DNA of 64,000 nt, from positions 1 to 64,000 of the forward strand of contig CAWHGA010000015.1 of the NCBI GenBank assembly GCA_963828705.1. Reading direction: 5' to 3'. The notes under the pieces are model-generated. The model was not told where the DNA came from and did no database searches. It saw nothing but the letters and a program-made list of their open reading frames with translations. Positions 1 to 8,445 of this stretch are shown here, piece by piece. The DNA is from CAWDJT01 sp963828705 (GTDB taxonomy: Bacteria; Desulfobacterota; Syntrophobacteria; Syntrophobacterales; Syntrophobacteraceae). Numbering within the stretch: position 1 is the first letter of the stretch; every line of letters starts with the position of its first letter. The position numbers and the translations under genes were made by a program.

Positions 1-1
1 G

Positions 2-106
2 GATCTTGCGGACCTGGGCAGCTTTTCCTCGGTGGCGGCCAACCGTCATACGCTGGCCCTTACCTCGTCGTTCACGCATGCGGTTGTTCTGCTGGCTTTG
101 ACATGA
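2..106 (+). CDS. C-terminal end of an unidentified gene (cut by window edge)
   Basis: The frame is open from the first bases and ends at a TGA at 104-106. The last 34 residues are rich in Ser, Thr, Ala and Leu and show no motif I can assign. The stop overlaps the ATG of the next gene as ATGA, so the two are probably translationally coupled. Genes with a VWA domain are commonly preceded by a MoxR-type AAA ATPase, and this could be its tail, but that rests on context only. Confidence 0.5.
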   Translation, partial: DLADLGSFSSVAANRHTLALTSSFTHAVVLLALT

Positions 107-2166
107 CGACTGGAGACCACAAAACCGATAGCACGTCAGCGGATATGAAGACACTGCGCAAGCGGTGGTCTGCCGCCTGGCCGGGCGCCCTTGCGGCCTG
201 GAGCAAATTCACCCGCCTGCGGACGCCGACCTTGTGCCTGACGGAAGAAGAGGCGCAGCAGGAAGGGCTGGACGGCAGTTTCGCCATGATCCGCCTGCAG
301 GATCAAGCGGTCATTGTGAACCTGCCCGACGTGGCAGCCAGAGGCCTCGATGACTATGCCCTGGAAATACTGGCGCACGAAATCGGACACCATGTGCTGG
401 CCCCCGCCACTCTCACCGACCACACCCGCATGATCGCCCGGATGCGCTGGGCGCTCCCCACGGTGGAGCAGCATGCGCCAATGCTGGCCAATCTCTATAC
501 CGATCTGCTCATCAACAACCGCCTGCATCGCAGCGCCGGTCTGCGCCTTCCCGACGTCTACCGCACCCTCAAGTCGGGGCGGTCGGCCGGCGCAGTCTGG
601 ACGCTGTATATGCGACTCTATGAAATCCTGTGGAGTCTGGAGCGCGGCACATTGGGCGGCGGCTCAACCGACGATCGCATCGAAGGCGATGCTCTTCTCG
701 GGGCGCGGCTGCTGCGCAGCTACGCGCTGGACTGGCTGGACGGCGCCGGGCGCTTTGCCATGTTGCTGCTCCCTTATCTTATGGAGGAAACGGGCAATCG
801 CGACCTGCTCGAAGCCTGGTTCGATACCCGCAATGCGGCTGTCGGCGGTGAACCTGCCGGCTTGACCGAGGAGGACCCGGGAGAGCGCGAGGGCGCCATT
901 CATCCGGCCATGGATCGGGAATTGAGTGATTTGGACGAGGAAGTTGACGGTGCGGAAGCTGCTGAGGGGCAGGCTCCCCCTGCAGACACGGGTGCCCAGC
1001 AGGCGACACCGGGACAACACCGGGAACCTTTCCAGTATGGAGAAGTTCTTCGAGCGGCAGGCATCCAACTCTCAGACCATGACATCGCAGTTCGTTACTA
1101 CCGAGAGCGGGCTCGACCCCACCTGGTTCCATTCCCTTCCCGGCGTATTCCGGAAAGCACCGATCCCCTGCCGGAAGGTCTGGAACCCTGGGACATCGGT
1201 CATCCCATCGATGCCGCGGATTGGCTGCAGAGCGTCCTGCAAAGCCCCACCATCATTCCCGGTATGACCACCGTCCAGCGGGTGTGGGGTACGACCGAAG
1301 GTCGCGAGCCGCGTCGCGAACCCCTCGATCTCGATCTCTATGTGGATAGTTCGGGATCGATGGCCAACCCGCAGCGCCAAGTTTCCTATCCGGCGCTGGC
1401 GGGAGCCATCCTATGTCTTTCGGCGCTGCGTGCCGGCGCGCGCATTCAGGCCACTCTCTGGAGCGGCACGCACCAGGTGACGAGCACCGAAGGTTTTGTC
1501 CGCAACGAGGAGGAAATCCTGCGCGTGCTTACCGGTTACTATGGCGGTTCCACCGCCTTTCCCATCCATGTGCTGCGCACGACCTACGCTTCGCGGCGGA
1601 AAAGCGACCGGCCGGTGCATATCTTGGTGATTTCCGATGATGGCGTGTCCACCCTCTTTGACCAGGACGAGCGAGGCGGCAGTGGATGGGAGATCGCAGC
1701 GATGGCCTTAGACCGGGCCGGAGGGGGAGGCACCTTGGTCCTCAACCTGCCTCATAATTGGGAACGGCAGGATGGATACGGCGGTGCGCTTGCCATCATT
1801 CGCCGTGCCCGGGACGAGCAGGACTGGGATGTCTACCGGGTGGCGGCCTGGGAAGATCTGATCGAGTTCGCCCGCCGGTTCAGCCGCAGGAACTACGGGG
1901 ATGCCCCATCGCCCGCGAGGAAGCGGAAGCTGGGCGTTACCGGGGAAGTAGCAACACATGATCGTTGTCTGGCGTGTCACCGAGAACTGCAACCTCAGGT
2001 GCCGATTCTGCGCGTTCGACTCGGAGTGTCGACCGACCCCGGCGCGAGGCCGATGTCAGCCTTATCCTTTCGTTCGGGAGGGTTCTGGCCGATTATGCCC
2101 ACGCGACCGGGGAGGCTGTGCTGGTGTCCTGGCTCGGTGGCGAGCCGCTCCTCTGGGCGCCGTTGA
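103..2166 (+). CDS. Putative metallopeptidase plus VWA-like domain protein
   Basis: A soluble protein of about 620-687 residues. Residues 92-97 read HEIGHH, a zinc metallopeptidase motif, inside an N-terminal alpha-helical domain. Residues 415-419 read DSSGS, the metal-ion site of a von Willebrand A fold, followed by a typical VWA beta-strand 'ILVISDDG'. A low-complexity acidic linker joins the halves. This order matches the DUF2201-type family, whose partners are often MoxR ATPases; its substrate is not known. The frame stays open to 2166, but the next gene begins at 1958, and another frame stops at 1961 in an ATGA overlap with it. The true end is therefore probably near 1961, with an indel at about 1870-1950. 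Confidence 0.8.
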   Translation: MTTGDHKTDSTSADMKTLRKRWSAAWPGALAAWSKFTRLRTPTLCLTEEEAQQEGLDGSFAMIRLQDQAVIVNLPDVAARGLDDYALEILAHEIGHHVLAPATLTDHTRMIARMRWALPTVEQHAPMLANLYTDLLINNRLHRSAGLRLPDVYRTLKSGRSAGAVWTLYMRLYEILWSLERGTLGGGSTDDRIEGDALLGARLLRSYALDWLDGAGRFAMLLLPYLMEETGNRDLLEAWFDTRNAAVGGEPAGLTEEDPGEREGAIHPAMDRELSDLDEEVDGAEAAEGQAPPADTGAQQATPGQHREPFQYGEVLRAAGIQLSDHDIAVRYYRERARPHLVPFPSRRIPESTDPLPEGLEPWDIGHPIDAADWLQSVLQSPTIIPGMTTVQRVWGTTEGREPRREPLDLDLYVDSSGSMANPQRQVSYPALAGAILCLSALRAGARIQATLWSGTHQVTSTEGFVRNEEEILRVLTGYYGGSTAFPIHVLRTTYASRRKSDRPVHILVISDDGVSTLFDQDERGGSGWEIAAMALDRAGGGGTLVLNLPHNWERQDGYGGALAIIRRARDEQDWDVYRVAAWEDLIEFARRFSRRNYGDAPSPARKRKLGVTGEVATHDRCLACHRELQPQVPILRVRLGVSTDPGARPMSALSFRSGGFWPIMPTRPGRLCWCPGSVASRSSGRR

Positions 2167-2931
2167 AAGATCTGGCGGAGACTTTTCACCATCGGTTCGG
2201 ACTCAAGGTGAGCACGACCACCAACGGTTCCTCGCTGGCATCGAAAGAAATGCGAGACCCATCTCATCGAGCATTATGCCGAACTGACCGTCAGCGTCGA
2301 TGGCGTGGGCGCCACGCACGACGCATCGCGCGGCTGGCCCGGAGGATACGCGGAAGTCCGGCAAGGACTTCGGCGCCTGGCGGAAGAAAAGCGGCGCCTG
2401 GGACGGGGTCCCAGGTTGGGTGCAAACGTGGTGCTGATGCGCGACAATTTCGCGGAGTTCGAGCCCCTCTGTCTGGAGCTGGCTTCATGGGGCGTGGAGA
2501 CGGTGACCTTCAACCAGCTGGGCGGCAATGACCGCCCTGAGTTCTATCCGGACCATCGCCTGTTGCCCGACCAGGCGGATCGGCTGGCAGAGGAACTGCC
2601 CAGGCTGCGCGCTCAATTGGCCACCAAGGGACTGCACCTGCAGGGAGGCCGGGAATACCTTCGCCGGATACAGGCCAGCACGCGCGGCACAAAGCTGCCG
2701 GTAGGGGATTGTCTCCCGGGAAAAGGTTTCCTGTTCATCGATGAAACCGGCACTGTGGCGCCGTGTAGTTTTACCGTGGGTGAGTGTGGTCTGCCGGTGG
2801 AACAGATCGACTCGGTCGAGACCCTGTGCCAATTGGGCCGGTATTTTTCCGGCGAGCGACGGCGAAAATCGCCGGCCGCTTGTGGTGATTGTCACAGCAA
2901 TGAGGTTTTTGACAAGTTTGTTGGAGAGTGA
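1958..2931 (+). CDS. Radical SAM protein, SPASM-like (frame broken)
   Basis: The first residues give the radical SAM cluster motif CNLRCRFC (residues 11-18), followed by SWLGGEP, a SAM-binding GGEP motif, and a C-terminal Cys-rich tail (C-LPGKGFLFIDETGTVAPC then CGDC) that resembles a SPASM/auxiliary cluster region. The reading frame changes near 2040 and again near 2250-2290, so three frames must be joined to give about 320 residues. All motifs are conserved, which favours sequencing indels over decay. Radical SAM/SPASM proteins often modify peptides or small molecules; the substrate here is unknown. It overlaps the end of the metallopeptidase/VWA gene and the start of the next gene. Confidence 0.8.
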
Positions 2932-3518
2932 TGATGGAGCAAGAAGGCCCGGCCCTGGAAGCACTCACCCGAAGGCTGGCGGAAACCCCTGAAGATTTTC
3001 TGGCAGAGCCCCACATCGGGAGCCGCGGAAACGTGCAGGTGCCGGCGGTGGTGCAGGATCTGCTGGTTGCCTTTGAGCAGCCGGTCCAGCCGGAACGGCT
3101 GGCGGTTTTTGCCGGCCAGGATGTCAAGCGGGACCGAAATCGCCTGGCGATCACACTCATCCTGTGCTGGCTGTTGTGGGAGGAGTGGTTCCGGCAGACT
3201 GGAGCGTCTTCGGAAACAGTACTGTCCCTGCTCGATGGCGGTGCGGCAGAGCTGTCACAACTGGTCACCTCGCGAAAGTTCGTAACCGATCCCGACCGGC
3301 GCGAGGAACTCGCCCGGCTTACCCTGGCGCATCTCGGCTACCGCCCTGGGGGAGAAACCATATCCCAGGCGCAGGACCGTCTGGTGAGTCTGAGTTCAAC
3401 CCAACGGGCGCGCGTCCTCGCGGCTTCCCGTGAGGCCGAGCAGCGGGCTCAATCCATCCGCGAAGCCTTGCGACGCAAGGCAGCAGAAGAATCGGCCGAC
3501 AAATGGACCCGCGAATGA
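2931..3518 (+). CDS. Conserved unknown protein, mostly helical
   Basis: A protein of 195 residues that I do not recognise. It starts at one of the consecutive ATGs at 2931 and 2934, overlapping the stop of the radical SAM gene. A central stretch (LAITLILCWLLW) is hydrophobic and tryptophan-rich but probably too short to be a confident membrane segment. The C-terminal third is a charged, Ala/Arg/Glu-rich probable coiled coil. The position between the radical SAM protein and the adenylate-forming enzyme suggests a dedicated partner or substrate carrier of that pathway; this is inference from gene order only. Confidence 0.65.
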   Translation: MMEQEGPALEALTRRLAETPEDFLAEPHIGSRGNVQVPAVVQDLLVAFEQPVQPERLAVFAGQDVKRDRNRLAITLILCWLLWEEWFRQTGASSETVLSLLDGGAAELSQLVTSRKFVTDPDRREELARLTLAHLGYRPGGETISQAQDRLVSLSSTQRARVLAASREAEQRAQSIREALRRKAAEESADKWTRE

Positions 3519-3563
3519 GGTGTTGGGTGCGGGAAGTTAGGGACTGAAGGGGGAGAATTCTAG

Positions 3564-4917
3564 ATGGCTGCCATGGAGATCCTTACGGAAAGCGATCGCT
3601 ACCCGTCCCTGACGGAAGAGGGACGGCCATACTTCGCTTGCTGCGTGAGCACCCCCATGCCCCATCTTCCGAAACGAGAGCGGCAATCGCCTCACGGCAG
3701 GAAGACTTGCTCGGGTGCGGGTCTTCGATCGCGAGGTGGAGTCCGCCGAGGTGGATTGGCGGCAGGGGTCTCCCGGTCTGGTTGCCGGTTCGTGGAGAGC
3801 TGTTTTGCCGAGGTCCCCCACTACCGGGGCTGTGGCGCGCGGCCGAACGACGTTCGAAGGTATCCCCACCATCGATCGTGCCGATCTCAGCCATGACATT
3901 GCGCGGTTCTTCCCGGATGACGTACCGGTTGAGCGCCTGATCAACTTCCAGACCAGCGGCACCACCGGGCATCCGCTATTGCTGGCGTCACATCCGGTGG
4001 TGGCGGCTAGCTATTTGCCCTTTCACAAACGCGCCCTGCGCCGGTTCGGCATTAAACTGCGCCACGGCCGCGGTCAGGTCGGCGTGGTGCTGCTCGGCTA
4101 TCAGCGGCACTGCTTCACCTATGTTTCCGTCACGCCGATCATGGACCAATCGGGGCTGGCCAAGATCAATCTGCATCCTGCGGACTGGCGCGACCCGGAT
4201 GACCGGGCGCGCTACCTGGATGCACTCGCCCCCGAGATCTTCACCGGTGATCCCATTTCTTTCGACGTGCTGGCCTCGCTGCCGCTTGAGACCCGGCCTC
4301 TGGCGCTGATCTCCACGTCGATGACCCTGCTGCCCGGATTGCGGCAGCGTCTGGAAGAACGGTTCGGCTGCCCGGTGCTCGATATCTATTCCTTGAATGA
4401 GGCCGGGCCGATTGCGGTGGCTGACGCCGGGGCGAGAGGACATGTGTTGCTGCAGCATCGCCTCTACGTGGAGATCGTCGACGGCGCCGGCCAGCCACTG
4501 CCGCCTGGGGAACGAGGGGAAGTCACCCTTACCGGCGGCTTCAACTTCTGTCTGCCTCTGCTTCGTTACCGCACGGGCGATTACGCAGCGCTTCGCATGG
4601 ATGGCCGGGAGCCGGTGCTGGAAGGGTTGGAAGGTCGCCCGCCGGTGCTCTTTCGGACCGTGGCAGGCGAGATGATCAACAATATCGAGATCACTCATGC
4701 CCTCAAACGCTACGCCATACCGCAGTTTGCCCTGCACCAGGGTCGGAACGGGGAACTGTTGCTGCGGATGGCAGGTGCCGGCAGGGAAAGCGACGCGATT
4801 GGCGAAACCCTGCGAGGATTGTTCGGGGCCGGCCAACGGTTGAAGATCGAACGGATTGAAGGGTTTTCCGGCAAGGTGGTGCAGTACACCTCGGATCTGA
4901 TGGAAGGGCTGCCGTGA
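3564..4917 (+). CDS. Adenylate-forming enzyme, phenylacetate-CoA ligase-like
   Basis: A member of the ANL superfamily, which activates carboxylates as acyl-adenylates. The phosphate-binding loop is FQTSGTTGHPL (about nt 3946-3980), the A5-type motif is SLNEAGP (about 4393) and the A7 motif is YRTGD (about 4567), so the active site looks complete. The overall size and the short C-terminal domain resemble PaaK/coenzyme F390 synthetase-like proteins. The N-terminus needs frame changes between about 3620 and 3715: the segments IFRNESGN and RVFDREVE are recovered when frames are joined. A GGGGGAG ribosome-binding site precedes the ATG. The stop overlaps the GTG start of pnuC. The substrate is not evident. 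Confidence 0.78.
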
Positions 4918-5473
4918 TCTCGGGGTGCGAAATAGCCGCCAATGTCCTGAATGGAGCCTCGATCGTTCTGGCCGGGCGCAACAACGTCCACACCTGGTGG
5001 ACGGGCATCGTCGGATGCGTCCTGTTCGGCGTCGTGTTCTATGAGGCCAGGCTTTATGCTGACGTCACCTTGCAGGTTTTCTTTGTCGCAACGAGTCTCA
5101 GTGGATGGTGGAATTGGCTGCGGGGCAACCGGGGGTCGGAATTGCCGGTACGGCGGACCCGCCTATGACGCTGGCGGTTCTTGCCGGTGGCGGTGGCGCC
5201 GTGACCATCGCCTATGGCTGGTTGCTGCACCACTACACCAATGCGTATGCGCCCTATCTGGACTCCACCATACTTGCCTTTAGCGTTTTGGGCCAGTTTC
5301 TCCTGATGGGCCGGCGTGTCGAGAATTGGTGGTTCTGGCTGGTGGTGAACAGCATTGCGGTGCCGCTTTATAGCGCTCGTGGATTATTCCTTACCGCCTT
5401 CCTGTATGCGCTCTTTTGGGTCAATGCCGCCATCTCCCTCCGACACTGGCGAAGGATGGTGGTAGTGTCATGA
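4914..5473 (+). CDS. pnuC: Nicotinamide riboside transporter PnuC (one frame break)
   Basis: A small integral membrane protein that imports nicotinamide riboside for NAD salvage. The N-terminal half contains NVHTWWTGIVG and SGWWNWLRG, and the C-terminal half contains GQFLLMGRRVENWWFWL and YSARGLFLTAFLYALFW, all characteristic of PnuC. Several hydrophobic segments run through the protein. The frame changes once near 5165. The GTG start overlaps the stop of the ligase gene, and the TGA stop (5471-5473) overlaps the ATG of nadR, so translation is coupled along the operon. The partner gene nadR supports the assignment. Confidence 0.9.
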
Positions 5474-6534
5474 ACGAGCAGCTTCCAGCCGCGGCCTGGT
5501 CGTGGGAAAGTTCTCACCTCTGCATCGCGGGCATGAGTTGGTGATCCGTCATGCGCTCGATCAATGTGAGCAGGTGGTCGTCATCAGCTATGCAAAACCG
5601 GAGATCCCCGGCTGCGAAGCGAATAAACGCGAGCATTGGCTTGCCGAGCTGTTCCCATCGACATGTCGGCTGGTCGTGACCGACGAGCGTTTGCGCCGAT
5701 GGCTGCCGGCATCTGACGGAGTTCCGGAGGTGCCGCCGGACGATGCCGGGGATCTCATCCATCGGCGCTTCGTCGGGAGCCTTTGCCGCAATCTGCTTGG
5801 TGTCCAGGTCGATGTGGTATTCACCAGCGAGGACTATGGAGAAGGATTTGCTGCAGAACTGACCGCATTCTTCCGCCGTTATCAACCATCCGCTCCCCGT
5901 GTGCGGCACGTGCTTGTGGACCGCGAGCGCAAGCAGATTCCGGTATCAGGCACTATGATCCGCAGATCCGTCCATGCGCACCGAGACTGGCTTTCCCCGA
6001 CCGTCTATGCATCGTTTGTTCAGCGCGATTTGCCTGCTGGGTGGAGAGTCGTCCGGGAAGAGTACTCTGGCGGAATCATTGGCGAAATATTTCGGAACCG
6101 TGCATGTGCCGGAGTACGGTCGAGAATTATGGGAAACGCGGGCTGGTGTCCTGCATTTTGCGGACATGCGGCAGATTGCCGAGCACCAGGTTGCCCGCGA
6201 GGAACAAGCGGCACGGCAGGCCGTCCGCTATCTGTTTTGTGACACCTCGCCGCTGACCACACTGTTCTACAGCCAATTCCTGTTCAACCAGGTAGATCCG
6301 GTACTGGAGGATATGGCAAGCCGCGCTTATGATCTGGTCGTGCTCTGTGAACCGGATTTTGCCTTTGTTCAGGACGGCACTCGGCAGGAGGCTTCCTTTC
6401 GTGTACAGCAGCACGCCTGGTACCGGCAAGAACTGAGTCGCCGGGGGATATCCTATCTGCCCGTCACCGGCAGCGTGCCGGAGCGAGTGGCCATGGTTGC
6501 TGCCGCCCTGGAAAAGCTACCCATGAGGCAATAA
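5470..6534 (+). CDS. nadR: NadR-like NMN adenylyltransferase / ribosylnicotinamide kinase
   Basis: A bifunctional NAD-salvage enzyme acting after PnuC: the C-terminal kinase phosphorylates nicotinamide riboside and the N-terminal domain adenylylates NMN. The N-terminal domain has GKFSPLHRGHE, the HxGH nucleotidyltransferase motif, and the family-typical ISGT-like segment IPVSGTMIR. The kinase half begins with a P-loop GGESSGKST near 6041. The ATG at 5470 sits in a different frame from the nucleotidyltransferase motif (break near 5495), and another break lies near 6020-6040. There is no N-terminal DNA-binding domain like that of E. coli NadR, so it is probably an enzyme only. The final codon is followed by an intergenic region with a mobile intron. 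Confidence 0.88.
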
Positions 6535-6677
6535 CCACAAGCGAAAGAAGTGGGTCGTATCCTTCGTAACCATCACAAACGCCTCCTTCACTTGATCACC
6601 AAACGATGCTCACCCTTCAAAGAGCATCTGTCTCATCAATGAGACGAATGTCATCCAGAAGGTCCTCAGATCCTCTC

Positions 6678-6704
6678 CTGGATTCCCGCCTCGCGCGGGA
6701 ATGA
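6678..6704. repeat. Palindromic repeat, copy 1 (CTGGATTCCCGC...GCGGGAATGA)
   Basis: A short near-perfect palindrome with arms ATTCCCGC and GCGGGAAT around a five-base loop. The same sequence family recurs at 21611-21687 and 22657-22749. It ends exactly where the 5' end of the group II intron appears to start, as expected if the hairpin served as the insertion target. Confidence 0.6.
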
Positions 6705-6890
6705 GTGCGCCTGGGAGCAGGCGCGATCTGGGAGGTGCGGAAGCCCTCTCTCGGGAGATGCTCGCTCCCGATAGTCAATGGTAACTGCGTCGCCGTGAGG
6801 CGGGGTGGAGAGCAACTGGAGACGAACCTGCAGTCCGTAGGATGACGAACACGATTCGGCCGTACGTGGCGATGAGCCTCCTCATTCAAG

Positions 6891-7364
6891 GTGAAGTCCA
6901 GACCGGAACACGGGCGAGAGCACGAGGTCTGCCAGAGGTTTGCGAGACCCCGACAGGGCATGGGTAGTAGCCGGTCGGAGACCAGGCTTCGGGAGTCTGT
7001 CACGCTGGGCGGGCAGCTGAAAAGCGATGGCAGGGGACTGACCCTGCATCCCGAGAAGACCCGGCTGGTGGATGCGCTGGTGCCAGGTATCGGGTTCGAC
7101 TTCCTGGGATATCATTTTGAGGATGGCACCCGCTGGCCGCGCAAGAAGAGCCTGAAGAAGATCAAGGAGGCGCTGCGTCACAAGACCAGGCGCAGCAACG
7201 GCCATAGTCTGGCCACGATCGTTGTGGCTGTGAATGTCTCCCTGAGGGGATGGTTCGAATACTTCAAACATAGTCACCCCTGGACCTTCGTCCGCCTGGA
7301 CCGCTGGCTTCGGCGTCGCTTGCGAAGCATTCTGCGCAAACGACGGCATAGAACGCGGGATTAG
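6891..7364 (+). pseudogene. Truncated group II intron reverse transcriptase/maturase
   Basis: From about residue 45 the reading is LHPEKTRLVD, FDFLGYHF, then a basic stretch and VSLRGWFEYFKHSH, which are the thumb (domain X) and group II maturase signatures. The catalytic YADD-containing palm domain is missing: the sequence upstream of about 7000 is unrelated to it. A frame break after 7364 separates the usual 'H-RWPN-YF' tail, visible near 7370-7420. The protein cannot be an active reverse transcriptase; any splicing would need a maturase from elsewhere. Confidence 0.8.
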
Positions 7365-7483
7365 TCGAGGACATGATCATTATCGCTGGCCCAATCAATA
7401 CTTTCGGGATCATGGGCTGATAGAGCCTTGCGGTGGCCCATCGAGCTTTACTCCAGTCCTCATGAGGTGAACCACCAACCGGA

Positions 7484-7516
7484 GAGCCGGATGCGGGAGA
7501 TCCGCCAGTCCGGTTC
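7484..7516 (+). ncRNA. Group II intron domain V hairpin
   Basis: The segment starts GAGCCGGA and ends TCCGGTTC, pairing across an inner stem TGCGG/CCGC with a GAGA-type tetraloop. The AGC catalytic triad near the 5' side and the overall 33-34 base length match domain V, the catalytic core of group II ribozymes. It remains intact although the intron's coding part is truncated. Confidence 0.75.
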
Positions 7517-7771
7517 GGAGGGAGGGGCGGCGCAATCCAATGCGCTGTCCCTACCCCTATCGATCAACAACGTTTGAGCCATTTTGAGATAGTTTCCAAA
7601 CAGTAGAAGTAAGTTTGGTGGCATAGAGGAAATAGGAGTGCTGCCATGGAAAGGTGGTGATAGACGCACAATTAATGTAAAAGAGCTACTGTAGTAGAGA
7701 ATGATGCATTTTGGGGTAGTTTGAGGCCATGTACACAATTGGAACACAACAAAATTCAAACGAGGTGAATC

Positions 7772-8235
7772 ATGAAAAAGGTTTTAGTAGCGCTTGTATT
7801 GGGTATGTTCTTGGCAATGGGTGGAAATGCAGTCCAGGCGGCAGACACCGGAACTAAGGATGAAGCGGTTGCCATGGTCAAAAAGGCGATCGAGTTCATC
7901 AAAGCCAATGGCAATGATAAAGCCTTTGCCGAAATCAGCAATCCCAAGGGTCAGTTCGTTGACCGCGATCTATACGTCGTGGTCTACGACATGAATGGCA
8001 AGTGCCTGGCGCATGGCGCCAACCAGAAAATGGTCGGTCGGGACCTGATCGACAACAAAGACGTCGATGGCAAAGAGTTCATGAAGGAACGGGTTGAAAT
8101 GATGAAGAAGCAGTCAACCGGTTGGCAGAACTACAAATTCAGGAATCCTGTCAGCAACCAGATTGAGCCCAAAGCCATGTATCTTGGAGCGTAGCGGCTG
8201 ATCTGATTGTGGGATGCGGTGTTTACAGCCAATAA
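7772..8235 (+). CDS. Secreted single Cache-domain protein (frame break at 3' end)
   Basis: A periplasmic protein of about 154 residues with a signal peptide (MKKVLVALVLGMFLAMGG, cleavage near VQA-AD). The body (YVVVYDMNGKCLAHGANQ, VGRDLIDNKDVDGK, FMKERVEMMKKQSTGW) is the small Cache/PAS-like ligand-binding fold found in bacterial sensory proteins. The open frame stops at 8194, but shifting one base near 8189 continues into VADLIVGCGVY, the conserved last strand of this family, and stops at 8235. A good ribosome-binding site (GAGGTG) precedes the ATG. It lies upstream of a chemoreceptor, so a role as a binding protein for it is possible but unproven. Confidence 0.8.
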
Positions 8236-8263
8236 CGCTGAACTTGTTATGGGTCAGCCACGA

Positions 8264-8292
8264 TTCGGGCGGCTGATCGGCAGCCGCCCGAA
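8264..8292 (+). terminator. Strong hairpin after the Cache gene
   Basis: Arms of twelve bases (TTCGGGCGGCTG and its complement) enclose a five-base loop. It sits 29 bases after the restored stop of the Cache protein and before the chemoreceptor. There is no U-rich tract afterwards, so it may be a factor-dependent terminator or an RNA-stabilising hairpin. Confidence 0.5.
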
Positions 8293-8445
8293 ACTGGAGG
8301 CTGAGTCCCCCGAAGTTGATGCTGATAGGCCTGCTGCATTAATGATGAGTGGCGGGATTTGCACAACCACACGCTGGAACCTCGATGCTTGAAGCTCGCT
8401 ACCTTTGTGGTCTGCCTGCCGTGTGAATGGAGAGGAAACGCAAAA

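Larger units (their letters stand above)
6705..7560 (+). mobile_element. Degenerate group II intron (internally deleted)
   Basis: The left end begins GTGCG, the group II 5' consensus, directly after a palindrome. The right end carries a domain V hairpin (7484-7516), a domain VI-like stem, and ends CTACCCCTAT with the expected terminal AY at 7560. Between them only the C-terminal maturase part of the reverse transcriptase remains. The total length is about 856 bases against more than 1.8 kb for a full element, so most of the RT domain has been lost. Insertion after a terminator-like hairpin is typical of class C introns; that class assignment is inference. Confidence 0.72.
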
